From contig NC_037258.1 of assembly GCF_000002425.4 (NCBI RefSeq), forward strand, positions 5,636,052 to 5,700,051: DNA of 64,000 bases. The letters run 5' to 3'. The notes under the pieces were generated by a model. It was given only the letters and a program-made list of their open reading frames with translations. It ran no database searches and had not been told where the DNA came from. This document shows, piece after piece, positions 12,524 to 24,591 of the stretch (the stretch's first letter is position 1; each line of letters begins with the position of its first letter). Origin of the DNA: Physcomitrium patens. Lineage: Eukaryota > Streptophyta > Bryopsida > Funariales > Funariaceae. Both the position numbers and the translations under genes were made by a program.

Positions 12524-14253
12524 ATGGGCGGAGAATCTTCAAGTTCTTCCAGTGTTGAAAGTTTTGAAAGTGGAGAGTTCGAGATGGGTAGTCAAAGAGA
12601 GTTAATTAACATTAAAGGCGCTCAGTTGTACCTCATAGATGGTGAAGAAAGCGTGCTTATGCAGAGTGGTGATTTCTCTTTGAAGCTATTAAAGCAAACC
12701 CACTCGCCGCTGGCTGTTGTAGTAGCAAATGTGGCCGAGGTACAATGGCCAGTAGGAAAAGACGCGCCAGCCTTGAAAGTCTTTCATCATCGTTACACCT
12801 TCGCTCTGCCTGGTTTGGTGTACGGTATAATTTTTCCTGCTAGTACTTCGCCGGGCTCGCTATTGCGGTTGGAGACCATCCTAGCCTTATATAGTACATT
12901 TGAAGCACATCATGAGATTGCTAACGCAGGTACTGTTACTTTTGAAACCCTTAATACTCACATTTTCGCTTAGATGATGATTTTATGTCGTGTTATTATT
13001 ATTGATTCATCCGAAACTTTATGTTTTCACTACTGTTAAAAATGGTGACGAGGAGTGAAAATCTAGTGTAGTTTACAGGGAGTTTCAAATCGTGCAGTGA
13101 TAATAATATTCGCTTGTGTGGATATGAGACTAATGATAAGAATTTCGGTGTGACAGTTCAATACGAATTTTCATTAGCTGGAGATAAAGATAACGCAGGA
13201 TACTGGACAGCGGTGGCGCCTGAAGTGGAAACTTTAAGCTCACGTGTGGCACGACAGATTGATAGCACATCTACTGTAGTGGCAAGTAATTTAGTAATCG
13301 GAGGAGACTGGGCAGCGTTGGGTATTAAGCATGGAGGGTCTCTTCTGAAAAGGAATTCAGATACTTACTCTGGAGGTGGCGGTGGAGGAGTTAGCCCTCG
13401 TGTGATGAAAAGGATGCAGCAAGCGCGTCGCATGTCGGCCGTTGCAAAACTCATGTCAAGATCTCTTCTCAAGGGCGCTATAAGTGCAACAGGCCACGTC
13501 TCAAAGACCCTTGGCTTGAATGCTACTCCCTCCAGTGGGCCACAATATGGCGTATCTGAGGATACAGCTCGGAATGTTGCTGTAGCTAGTGTAGATGCTT
13601 TTGGGAAGGTGGTGGAAGCTGTGGAAACCGCTGGGAAATCGCTCATGGACGCAACTCAGAAGGTGGGCACGGACATTGTCCAGGAGCGTTTTGGCCGACA
13701 AGCTGGCCTGGTTTTGCAAGATGGACTTGGAGCCATGGGAAATGTTATCAACACCGCTTGGACATTGAATAAGATGGGTGTAATGATGCTGCTACGAATG
13801 ACTGCTGCATCTACAGCTCTGAATACACGATCTGGATCCATGAGCACATCTTCCACGACAACCGGCGATGAAAATGTTTCGTCTCCGTCGTCAACTGGAT
13901 CTAAGCCAACGAAGCAACACTTTCAGCGTCCATTACAACATCAGATTACACTTTCACCCCAGCAATCTGCTCAGTCTGTCCCTTTAAATCTCTCCTCAAC
14001 TGCTAATGTGCAAAGTGGCCAAACCCTGCAGACCTCGCAACTATTTCCCACCACGCCTGAGCAGTTGAGACATCATGCAGTAGTAGGAGTACCTGCTACT
14101 TCTCCTTTGCGCTTGCCCACTGGTAATTACACGGGGCTTGTTCCACCAACGGGTCCGCGTGGTAATAGTCCCTTCCAGCAGTACCATCGGCATGTGTCGC
14201 AACCGCAGTCTCCGTTCAGCTTTCATCCCACAGCGAACACCCAAATTGAGTAA
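12524..14253 (+). CDS. Senescence-domain (ERD7 / spartin-like) protein
   Basis: Two exons, 12524-12929 and 13079-14253, with GT-AG borders and exact phase (1581 nt, 526 aa plus stop). An in-frame TAG at 12497 precedes the ATG. The N-terminal part (about 24-135) resembles the conserved region of plant ERD7 proteins: it has GAQLYLIDGEESVLMQSGDF and an EVQWPVGKD block. The senescence domain (PF06911 type) spans about 177-380. It begins at WTAVAPEVETLSSRVARQID and holds the repeated small-residue helices expected (VAVASVDAFGKVVEAVETAG and after). A six-glycine loop interrupts it near residue 235. The tail (~380-526) is Ser/Thr/Gln/Pro-rich and likely disordered. ERD7-type proteins are reported to bind phospholipids and to act in drought, cold and senescence responses; animal spartin is a distant relative. 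The domain is seen; the stress role is inferred from the family. Confidence 0.88.
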
Positions 14254-15690
14254 AAGAACTCGAAGATAGTACATGCGTGGGTGGTACTTGCTATTGGAAA
14301 GAATGGCTGGATGAATTTAAGCCGATGATGGCGTGGAGTGGTGTGGGCTGGTCTTGCCCACACAAAGCAGCGGAATATGGCTTGGAGATTGTCACATACA
14401 TGCAAAGGAAAACTATTAAGGAAGATTCTTCTTCGTAATGAGAGAAATTAACGATTTTGGACAGAAATGCTTCAGCATGGGAGTAGAACTGAAGCCCTTT
14501 CGTACAGATGATGAAGACGACACTATGTGATTAAAGCTTGGGGTTATCTCCCTTTGGCTGTGCTTGCGCCGGTTGAAAGTTCAACGTCATCGTCTCCATG
14601 TTTACCAGCAGGTAACGTTCGCAACGAAAACCATCAATAACCGAACACACAAATACACGTACACGCATGCATATTTACGTGCGCATTTATCACACATGTC
14701 CACGGCTATTCTATTCGAATCGAAGTTGCAGGGGTATTTGACGAGAAGATGAAGAGAGTTGGTTGCTATTCCCGGTTGGGGCGTGTGGAGATTATGGCCA
14801 TCGTAGATTGGGATTGTTTTGAAGAGAGCGAGAGAGAAAAAGCGAGAGAGATTGTTGCATTTAGCGTGTAGAGTCCAGTGCACAGATTTTAGAGTATCGG
14901 TGCTGTTAGAGACGGTGTGTAAAAACTATGCCCCTCGCAGGAGGATAAATGCAATTGATATAAAGCTCGACCAACATGATCAGTATAGAGAAGAGTAAAG
15001 GGATTAGTTGGTGTGAGGAAAATGAAGATTTATGCATTCTTTGTGTACGATATCGTACATGGCATGGTGAACTTGTTGGTTATGGCAGACTACACACGTG
15101 TATACTGTCATTCATAACTCGCTGATTTACACATTTTTCATTTTGATTTTTCTTTTGGTGACACACACACACACGCACACATATATATATATATATATAT
15201 ATGTAAAGAAGTGTGCGTGCGTGCGTGCGTGTGTCTGTGTAAATGTATGTGTTAGTTTGCTGTGATTACTGCATAATGAAAGTATAGAAGTTGAAGTATC
15301 ATGTTACATGCAGTTTCTTTATTGATTTTGTATTTTGATCATATAGTTTGCGTGTTCGTTATCTGAGTTACCATCCATTTCATAAACCCATCTCAAATTT
15401 TCAGACAGTTCCATTCTATAAACAACCGTTGCAGTTTGGCGAAATGCATGTGTACGCGTGGCACATCCTCTACCTCACTTTATATCTTTAATTTGGTAAC
15501 TTCCTGTGTCATGTTCGCACATGTGGTACTTGAGAAGCTCTTCGCTTTCAAGACTTCAGTTTCACATGTTTGGGAGGGAAAGATTGTACAAATTCATGTG
15601 ATCTAGTGTCTAGGAATCATGAGAAATAAATTCGAAGCATCAATAAGCTGAACCTTTCGAGTGAAACGTTTTCATCAGTTCACTGATAAG
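14254..15690 (+). other. 3' flank of the senescence-domain gene
   Basis: Probably 3' untranslated DNA followed by intergenic sequence. It has no conserved open frame. It includes a compound microsatellite (separate entry). An AATAAA at about 15625 could serve as a poly(A) signal but is far from the stop codon. Confidence 0.35.
15160..15240. repeat. Compound microsatellite (CA)n(TA)n then (GTGC)n
   Basis: AC units, a long AT run to about 15202, then GTGC/GTGT units, all read directly. Confidence 0.85.
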
Positions 15691-15699
15691 CAATCTCAT

Positions 15700-16012
15700 C
15701 GAACTGATACCTCCACTTGGTGCTACCTTTCAATCTGACGTATTCTGAAACACCACGGAAAAGCAGGGCAAGTTGCATTCCTCATCTTGGGGAAGAAGTC
15801 CAGCCTGATTCCGATTTAGAATTTCGATACATGTCCCTACCGATGACAAGTGTAAGTCAACAACTTGGTCTCTCCTTGAGCTCATACCCACCAGGACATT
15901 TTCAGGGGAGGAATTCTTTGGGCTGTCCTCTGCGGAAAAAAAATCTAACCCACTCAGATTCGAGATTCAATCCAGCCCTCGCACTCTAACCACTCTACCT
16001 CCAATTACTTCC
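15700..16012 (-). mobile_element. Probable tRNA-derived SINE (minus strand)
   Basis: On the minus strand from about 16003 the sequence reads GGTAGAGTGGTTAGAGTGCG. This resembles the D-arm / A box of a tRNA (compare TAGCTCAGTGGTTAGAG). About 15 bases on is GGATTGAATC, a degenerate B box (GGTTCRANTCC). An unrelated body of some 250 bases follows. This is the standard layout of a tRNA-headed SINE. The 3' limit and tail are not clear and no target duplication was found. It has no coding capacity. Confidence 0.45.
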
Positions 16013-16815
16013 CCAAAAATGAATATTATCCATGTTACACAACGGATGATTGCGAGAAGCGTTGAAATAATGTTCGGAAAGATTAAACCCACGTTCGAAA
16101 ATAGAACAACGTTTGAGCTGGTTGGGTCTGCAAAACAGGTCGCCAACCCTCTAGTTGCGCTTGATTTGTCCATGTTAGACCCAGAGATGGCAAGCTACGA
16201 GGCCCCACCCGGCAACAATTGCTTGATTATCATCTCCACTTCCACGGAAAGTGAACCCATCTGTCTATCTTTCCCTCCGCGATATGAATCCCGCATCACA
16301 CTGCTGATTCCATCACTTTACCAACGAATCCAGAGCTAACGTGCACTGCGCAATCGCAAGCTCATGTTTGCGCGCTGATTACCAATCCTTTCGACTGCCA
16401 CCTTGGATACAACAATAAAACAGTGCTGGAAGGCCCCTCGAGAAACGCTGCTTGGCTTGGTCGGAGCGGGAGCTTCTCTCAAGGCACGCCCTCAATCACG
16501 ATGAGGCAAAAAAAACACTACAAAGGTCTGCTTTTTCCACGAATTTGAGGACATTCATGGAGTGGAGCGAAGACATGTGTCCCGCATGATTTGCATTGCG
16601 AATGATTGGGTTTTCTCATGTCAGGCAAGCAAAGTTCAAAACCATAAAGTGTGTTCCCAGAGCCTTTTTCCCCACACTGGCCCTCTCCCTTCCTCATACT
16701 CCCTTCCTTCCCTTCACCATCACCACCGCCGGGACAACTTCGCACCATCTTCCGAACTCAAATCCTTACAGAAGAGCAGTGTGCTGGTAAAGCTGTAGGG
16801 TTTAGGGTGATATTT

Positions 16816-16947
16816 ATGGCGGAATTGGTGAAGTTGTCAGGAATGGTTGCGAAGGGGATGATTTGGGCATACTTAGATACTACTGTTGTGTTGCGAATGA
16901 GACAGGAATCCAGAGCCCCATCACAGCGTGGCAGGTGGTTGGTATAG
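16816..16947 (+). CDS. Possible small 43-aa open frame
   Basis: ATG GCG start in a favourable context, encoding MAELVKLSGMVAKGMIWAYL and so on to a TAG at 16945. The peptide has a short amphipathic look. A CAG/GTGG string near its end could be a splice donor, so it might instead be a first exon. I do not recognise a family and nothing nearby supports it. Confidence 0.18.
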   Translation: MAELVKLSGMVAKGMIWAYLDTTVVLRMRQESRAPSQRGRWLV

Positions 16948-16976
16948 CCTCAATTTCCCATGGCCTTTTTGCTTAT

Positions 16977-16980
<4 letters not shown>

Positions 16981-17013
<33 letters not shown>
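16981..17013. repeat. (CT)n microsatellite
   Basis: About 16 CT units, read directly. Confidence 0.9.
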
Positions 17014-17018
<5 letters not shown>

Positions 17019-17293
17019 GTTCACCTCGCCGGTGCATCATTCTGGGCGCTATGGCTCCAGCAGAAGAAGGACACAAAAAGAAAGAAAGATTGAGGATGGA
17101 CGTTCCATAGTCCCTCCCTCATTCTCGACCCACTTCGGCCTCTCCCACCTTCACATCTCCAATCCCACCACCAAATAGCTGAAAGCACTGGGTGGGTTGA
17201 GAAGCTGAAGTTAAACTGTGGGCTTCAAAACTGTGAGTTTTGGGGTGAAACCATGAGGTTCCTGTTCTCTTTGATGTATGGGTCAAAAGTTAA

Positions 17294-17340
17294 GATAAAT
17301 AAATAAATAAATATGTATATATATATATATATATATATAT
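17294..17340. repeat. (AAAT)n(TA)n microsatellite
   Basis: AAAT units followed by about 13 TA units. Confidence 0.9.
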
Positions 17341-18780
17341 CTCAATTCTTACTTGGATAGCTTTAGAATTTTTTTGACAATTGCTAAGCAGCTAGTCAAA
17401 CATGCAACATACATATGAATTTAACATACATGTGACTTTAGCTCCTACAAATTCGTATTTACCAATTTATGTTTTAACTAATTTAAAGATATCTTAATTA
17501 AGTTGCTAAAAAATTGAGGTACAATTTTATATTTTTTTAAGGCCATATAATGGCAATATGTTGTTGATTTAACAATTATTAGTAGTACTTTTTCCCTTAG
17601 CTATGTTTATTGTAGAAATACTAGTTTCTAACATTTTTTTTGTTAACTAATGACTTTATTATTTTTGAAAATTATATGTGGAATTGCCCACACAATTGCA
17701 TCAGAAGTTGTATTTAAAAAATCTAATAGATCAAAATCTTATACTTAAAAACTACAATCTATAATAAATAATATATTTCTATTACAAAATTCAAAAGAAT
17801 ATTATTTTATTACAATATTTTAAAGCCACTGGATATATTAAAACCATGAATCGGTAAAAAATAATTAAAAAATATAGAATTAAAAATTGGTAAAAAAATT
17901 AAAAATATATAATTATTAATATTAAAGATAAATAAAAGAATTTATTTTTTGAATGATGACTTCCAATTACAAAAGAATAAAAAGTTTTGAAGCAAGCCTT
18001 AAGCATGAGTAAAACATTAACAAGATTGTAGATAACTTAATCTTATTTTTGTATTTACTAATCAACAAGGAATTGAAGTAGCTAGTTCTTAAAGATTGTA
18101 AGGCTTGTACAACTAACATCTAGGTTGTGAGGAGCCATTATAGAAATTATTTAAATCCAACATACTTACAAGTAATTTTTGTACAGTTGTATTTAAATAG
18201 TAGAGATGTTTGTAAAATTAAATTTTAAAATAAGTAAAACACATCAAGCCATTGTAATAAGATTTCAAGTGATAAGAACTTTTTGAAAATTTGTTCTATA
18301 AATAAATATTATGTTTGACAGTACCATTAATTGGAGTCCATAAGACTAAGAGCTCTAACTCTTTGCTATTTCATTTTAAAATTTTTACCCAAGTTCCTGA
18401 AATAGTACACCCAAAAGCTTACATGACAAGTTTCTTTCAAAGGATATACAACTTCCCAATAAATGTATTACATAAAATTTGTGAACTGCACCCGAGAACC
18501 TATAAAAAAGAAACCCACCATATCTTGTGTACTGCAAATACCACTGATCACAGATTAATTCAAGATGGTTAAAAAATATTAGGCTAGTTGAAAGCTTTTC
18601 GGACTTCCTCACCAACTCTGACAAAACTCATTTATCACTGTCATGTTAAGACTTGATACACCCCAAGCAAAGATGCCACATATACAATCATATTGTAAGC
18701 ATTGGTATGACCTCAAGTGTAAAACACAACATGCAATGAATCGAAACAAATGAGACCAGGATTATCAACACCATTTGATA
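17341..18780. other. AT-rich intergenic DNA
   Basis: Base composition falls to strongly AT-rich, with long A and T tracts. No recognisable gene, RNA or element is seen; open frames at 18315 (+) and 18385 (-) overlap on opposite strands and have no motif. Confidence 0.4.
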
Positions 18781-19707
18781 TTAATCCTCTGTGCACAAAA
18801 GTAAGAAATCGACAACACAATCTCCAGTCTCAACATGAATATGTCAATCCTCTACATCAATTCTACAGATAACCAGCAACTCTTTCACGTAGATGCAAAT
18901 ATCATTGTTTTACGCATGTATCTCTGTTCTCGATACTAAAACTAAGCAAGAAACTGTGTTGATTTCCTCTCTGCAAATCAACAAAGTTATCTCTACTGGA
19001 CGAGGATTTTAAGAACGATCCTGGCGTGCTTACTGCATAACAAGTGTAACAGATTCAGTCGCTGATCACAGTAGAAAATGAACTAGACCAAGAGGATAAA
19101 GATTGCTGTGCTTGGGTGCAGGCTGACGGTTGCAAAAGCAAAGAAAATAACATTTTCTTGCATGTCTCCTCGGCTTCACATTGGAGGCCATCAGACCTGA
19201 AAGCTTCAAGTTATTATATTTTGCCTCCCATATAATGCGTACCAAGTGCACACGTATATATTCCACGAAGGAGGAGGATGTCAGGGTAAGTTTCCAGAAC
19301 CATCCGAATTTCAGACTGGTCCTACAAAGAAAATTCAGTTGTATCTTTTTGGTGGTTATACTGTTCCAAAGCATGACTCTATTCAGAAAAATTTCAAACC
19401 TGTGGATGGCAGGAAGTCAAACAAGCATAACTTAGCATGAACAGATGACTTGACTGCGATAGTAAATCCTTCAAAAGAGTCCCACAGATGCCCCTATCCA
19501 GAGCTCTCACATACACTTCCTACATTGATACTTGAGAATCAACAGAACCAACGCAGTGCCTGATCTACATAACTCAAGCTGTGAAGGACAAAAGGGCAAA
19601 AGAACAGACCCTTTGTTGTAGACGAGGACAGTTGAGAAACAATTTGCTCGTAACTTTTCATCTTCGCTGAACCAGAACAATCACAGAAACCAGTCATGCG
19701 CATGTTC
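18781..19707 (-). other. Gene-like unique DNA, possible 3' untranslated region of a minus-strand gene
   Basis: Composition returns to that of the gene part of the window, with no transposon signature. On the minus strand it lies just downstream of the possible terminal exon at 19950-19708, so it may be its 3' untranslated region. No other support. Confidence 0.25.
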
Positions 19708-19950
19708 CTAGCTGTCGAGGAAGCTCGAGTTACTTATATAGTCCACAACTGCATAAACATTTGCGTTGATTCCATTGGCCTTCAGGAGAGAACCAGTGTC
19801 GTTCAAGAGCCATCGAGCTCCCTCGTTGCTTGCAATACCTCTCTTACACATCCAACACCCACCTGAACCAGATGCACACAAGTCTATCATGTTACTGTTG
19901 CATACCTTTTTAGGAAATAAGCTCCAGAGATGCATCTCGCTGATCAACAT
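19708..19950 (-). CDS. Possible C-terminal exon of an unrecognised gene
   Basis: The minus strand is open for 80 codons to a TAG at 19708-19710. The last ~55 residues read like a real folded protein end: CASGSGGCWMCKRG with three cysteines, then ARWLLNDTGSLLKANG, then NVYAVVDYISNSSFLDS. I do not recognise the family. Upstream on this strand there are only about 600 bases before the transposon block begins at 20571. Upstream exons are therefore missing, far away, or beyond an intron enlarged by transposons. It may be a relic. Confidence 0.3.
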   Translation of the reverse strand: MLISEMHLWSLFPKKVCNSNMIDLCASGSGGCWMCKRGIASNEGARWLLNDTGSLLKANGINANVYAVVDYISNSSFLDS

Positions 19951-20968
19951 CCTGACTCACCAACCAGACATTGACAACTTTGATAAGTGTTTCTGAATTT
20001 CTGAATCCTTAAATTTTTCTTCTAAAAAGCAAATCACAGTGAATGAATATGTGGCAACCGAAACAAGTGGTGTGAAGTCGATTTTAATGGAATTCAAATC
20101 ATTCAGAAGTAAAGATAAAAAAACTTAACATATTAATGAGACTCTAATTTAAATAAATATTAAATATTTATTTTGGATGCCTCTTTCTTAATATGATTAA
20201 TGATTTCTAGTAATCTTTATCGATAATAATTAGAAATATAAGAGTTGATATTAGAAATATTTAAATTTGAGAAGTATAAAAATTATAGTCATAAAAAATT
20301 CTATATATAATATTAATTTGGTAACATGTCATTTTTTGTTGTTTTATTAACTTAAATATATTGTACAATTTCTAAGATCTATTTTTCAAGAATCAAATAA
20401 AAAGAATATATATTTTTTGAATGCTAGAGATTGAAAGGTATTTATATTTGTATTTTTTTTTTAACTTTGTTGTTAGCTTTATATTATGAAAGTAGAGTAG
20501 AAAGTCAAAATAAAATATATAGTACGTGTGTAGGTAAATTTGAAGTTATATGGATGTTCATAAAAAATATTATTTAAATAATAATAAGATAATATTATTT
20601 TAAATAAATTGCTAATAGTCAAAAGATAGTAAAAGAATGAAGTTATTAATGTGGTGGCTAAGATTTGATATGGTAGTTAGATTAAGAGAAATCTAAGATT
20701 TAGTTAGATGGATGAAGACTATTATAGATGAAGTTCAACTACAATAGATATAAACTCTTTCTATAAGTAAAGGATGTTAGAAGAAAGATGTATCTCATTC
20801 CACACTTCTCTTATGTGCAATAATTTTGATTTCTACTTATTTATATCTTGTTTGTTGTATTACTTCAATAGGTTATGGATCCATACATATTTTTTTGTGC
20901 CATTCAAGTAAGTTGATGTTATTTTCTAGTGGTTGTATATGTGGAATAGATCCTATGGTATTTGCTGA

Positions 20969-21517
20969 TGTTAGGGTTTGTAAGATCTAAATTTATGTTT
21001 TGGCATGATGAGGTGCTAATTATGACTTTATAGATCTCTAATATTATTTGGTGGTTTCTTAATTCTTAGCATTGTGAATTTAAGACCTTATAGAAAGACC
21101 TTGACAATGTCTTTTATTGTTATAGATATCATGGACATACAATTGAAGAAGGTTTCAGAAGGTTCTAATATGGCTCTTGAAGGTTCTAGGAGGTTCTAAA
21201 AAGTTCCAGTAGATTCTAAGAAAGTTCTAGAAGGTCATAGGACGTCCTAAAAGGTTCTAGGAGGCTTTAGATGATTTAAGAAGTTGCCAAAGAAGGATCT
21301 TGGGCTTGCTTTGTTCTTAAGTCTTGTAGAAACTTTTGAAGAAGCTTCCTAGGACCTAATATATAGAGGAGTCGAGGTTGAGAAGATTCTCAGTCTCGAC
21401 AACTCACTTCTTGTGGTTCAGCCAGGACCTTCTTGCCTTATACCTAGTTGTTGTTTTAATGTCAAGTTAACTCTATTCTTTGGTCTTGAATCCTTATCTC
21501 TTATATGGTCCCTAACA
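20969..21517 (+). mobile_element. Solo LTR related to the Gypsy-1/-2 family, nested in the Copia leader
   Basis: 549 bp beginning TGTTAGGG and ending CCCTAACA, flanked by near-identical 5-bp repeats (GCTGA before, GTTGA after). The body has the repeated TTCTA/GAAGGTTC motifs and the GTCGAGGTTGA...CAGTCTCGACAA stretch downstream of a TATATA box that the Gypsy-1/-2 LTRs also have. No internal region remains, as expected after LTR-LTR recombination. It is clearly diverged from the Gypsy-2 LTR. Confidence 0.75.
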
Positions 21518-22351
21518 GTTGAAGTTATTTCACTTATCTTCTGTATATTATAAAATAATTAATTTGAAAGAGTAAAAGATCTTAATAGTAAGATTCTTTG
21601 GAGTGTACATACTTGTTAGCAACTTCAAAATTTGATTTGAGAGTGTTTTGAGTGAAAAAGTACTCCATTATTCTTAAAAGAGCATTTTAAGATTTTGTTA
21701 GTATCGAATTGATTTGATAATTTTGAGTACATAGAGACTTTTTTTTTTGATATTTTTTGATAGAATTCTTCTTAGACATGGCTTCTAGTGAGGGTGAAGG
21801 TTTGAGAATGATTGAGAAGTTTAGAGGAGACAATTTCTACTATTGGAAGGTCAAAATAGAGCTTTTGTTGGTGCCTTTAGACCTTTAGCACATTGTAGAT
21901 GAAAGTGAAGAGCCTCCAAGCATATATGAAGATAATAAAGAGAGGAAGGAATTCAAAAGATATGAAAAGAAGGCTTTTGGCATAATTGCCACTGATTTGA
22001 ATAAAACTAACTTTTCTTACATTATTTCTTGCAAAAAACTAGCAAAAGCATGAAATAACCTTTGTAACATATGTGAGAGCAAGAACTTACTGAACATTAT
22101 CTTTATAAAGAAGAAATTATTTACTTGCAAGAAGGAAGAAGGTAAAGACCTCATAGCTCATGTCAATAAGATAAAGGCTCTTGCAAATCAACTAGCAGTT
22201 GTTGAGAAGCTTTTAGAAGACAGTGATATTGTCATGACTTTGCTTATGAGCCCTCGTGAGTCCTACAACTACGTTATTGTGGCATTAGAGTCTATTAAGT
22301 TGAAAGAACTTACAATGAACTACATAAGGACAAGATTTATTCATAAAATAA

Positions 22352-22391
22352 CAAAGAGAGAGAGAGAGAGAGACAAAAAAAAAAAAAAAAA
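22352..22391. repeat. (GA)n plus A-run within the Copia relic
   Basis: About nine GA units followed by a run of A, read directly. Confidence 0.8.
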
Positions 22392-23210
22392 CTCAAAGTT
22401 AAGATTTGGCTCTCTTTTTAAGACAAGACAAAAGAAGCTATTTTAATCAATGTGGCAATGTAAGAAATTCCTTCATTTGTAAAAAATCATGTCACTTTGC
22501 ACGAAATTGCTACAAGGTAAAAAAAAGAAATAGAAAAAGTGCCAACAATGTACATGAGTGATTTGGAGGACATGATTTTACATTCATAGCAAGTGAAGGC
22601 ACTTCTATGGCTATCATATCCAAGTAGATTTTTGATTCAAGTACCACTAAGTACATGACTATATATTAGTGTTCATTTAATATTTATAAGGAAATTTTAG
22701 TAATAAATATTTTTATAAGAGACAATGACATGATACAAGCTATTAGAATAGGCTCTATTATAGTGAAGATTGTTGTAAGAGGGAAAACCAAGAAGATTAG
22801 ATTAAAAGACATCTTACATATATCCAAGATCAAGAAAAAATTCCTTTCAATGAATAAATTAATTTCATATTTTTGTAAGGTAAAATTTGATAAGAATAGA
22901 TATTTTATAAAGATATTGGGTAGAAATTATGTTCCTAAGGGCTTTAGATAAACTCTTCTTCATCAAGTATAAGAAAGTGAATAGAGTTGAAGTAGCTATA
23001 TTTGTTGAGTTTCTACATAATCAAGATAAATTTGATATTTGGTATGAATACCTTAGTCATTTGAATACTAAGAGTATGAAGGAACTTCAATCCATCATAA
23101 GTTTCTTGGATTTTGGTCAATTTATCCACAATGCCACGACTCTTGCTTATGAAGATTGTATCTAAGGCAAACAACAAAAAGCCTTGTTTTTAAGTGAAAT
23201 TACAATACAT

Positions 23211-24591
23211 TGTCATGTAGTAATATGACTATATAGTAAAAAGTAAAAATATGGATGTTATTAAGGAAGAGCCTAGTAGAAAGATTTAATAGAAAAATAT
23301 GGATAAACGATAGAAAGATAGTACAAGATTTAGTCTTAATATTGCCTTTTATAAAAGAAAGTTTTATTTACTTTGTAGAGACATGAATGAGCCAAATAAA
23401 AATAAATAAAATAAAAAATTAATATAAGCATATTTAGAAAAAAATTAAAAATATGTTAAAGTAAAACTTACTTCAAATTATCAAAAATTGATATTCAAGA
23501 AGGATCAATTGTCATTCTAGATCAAAATCAAACCTTGAGGTACAAAATCACATCCATATTGTGATTCTAGGATTCTTTTGGAGATTGAAAAATGAAATTT
23601 GACAACAAACTTTAGGAAAGATTTTTAAGCATTAGTTTCATTTGATTTAAATTAATATTGAAATATTGAGGAATTTTAAAAACTCAATTTTTGACGTTTG
23701 GATGAAATTTGAGAGCAATTCAATGGTTTAAGAAGGAAATATTGGCATTAGAAGTTCAACATTTAAGTTGGAATAAGAGGCCACCTAATACCTGATTGGA
23801 TTATCTTGTATTTCTCTCAATTGATAAGTATAATTGATTTTTTCTTTCTTATCTTTATTCTTAACTAAGATATTAATAAGTGTGTAAATTTTGAGTTGAT
23901 ATCAATAGTTTGAACTAATTAGTTGTTGAGATTCTATTATGTTATAGAATTTATTAAGAATTTACTTAAAATTTGATTTAGAATTTGGTTTAGAACTTAA
24001 TTAGGATTCAATTAAGATTTGACCTAGGATTTGATTAAGATTCAATTAAGATTTTAATTAGGATTTGATTTAAGATTTGATTAAGATTCAATTAAGATTT
24101 TAATTAGGATTTAGTTTAAGATTTGATTAAGTTTTAATTAGAGATTTAATTAAGATTTGACTTAGAATTTAATTAAGATTTATTAGAATTTTAGTTAAGA
24201 TTTGACCTAAGATCTAGTTAGGATTTATTAAGGATTTTTATTTTTAGTATTTCTTTAGGATTCTTTGTTTTTTTTTAAAGTTTTTTTTTAATATTTTTTT
24301 AAGATTATTATTATTTCTTTAAAGATTTCTTATTATTATTTTTTGACATTAGTTTAGGACTTCTTTGTTTGTTTCTTTGTTTTTTATTATTTTTATTTTT
24401 TTTGTTTATTTTTTTTTATAACTTCTTTTAAATTTATTTTGAATTAGTCAAAATTTGATTAGAATTATTAAGGTTTATTTAAAGTTCATTTAAATTCTAT
24501 TAGACTTAATAGAATTGTTGTTGAATTTCTACTTACCTTCTATAGCTAGGTGCCTAATGCATTCTCAAGTAAGAACACACATAATACAACA
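23211..24591 (+). mobile_element. TGTCGT-family non-coding LTR-like element (old copy)
   Basis: 1381 bp starting TGTCATGTAGTAAT and ending in the family's GTGCC...ATTCTCAAGTAAG...AATACAACA end, flanked by identical 4-bp repeats ACAT. The middle (about 23940-24240) is a run of degenerate GATTTGATTAAGATT-like units. It has no open frame of note. It is inserted in the Copia pol region. TG...CA ends and target repeats suit a solo LTR, but no internal region of its parent is seen in the window. Confidence 0.7.

Noticed and set aside
13365-13856. Minus-strand frames opposite the senescence domain
   Set aside because: Shadows of a well-supported coding exon on the plus strand.
16863-17178. Open frames with SLSLSLSL runs
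   Set aside because: Produced by the CT microsatellite being open in several frames.
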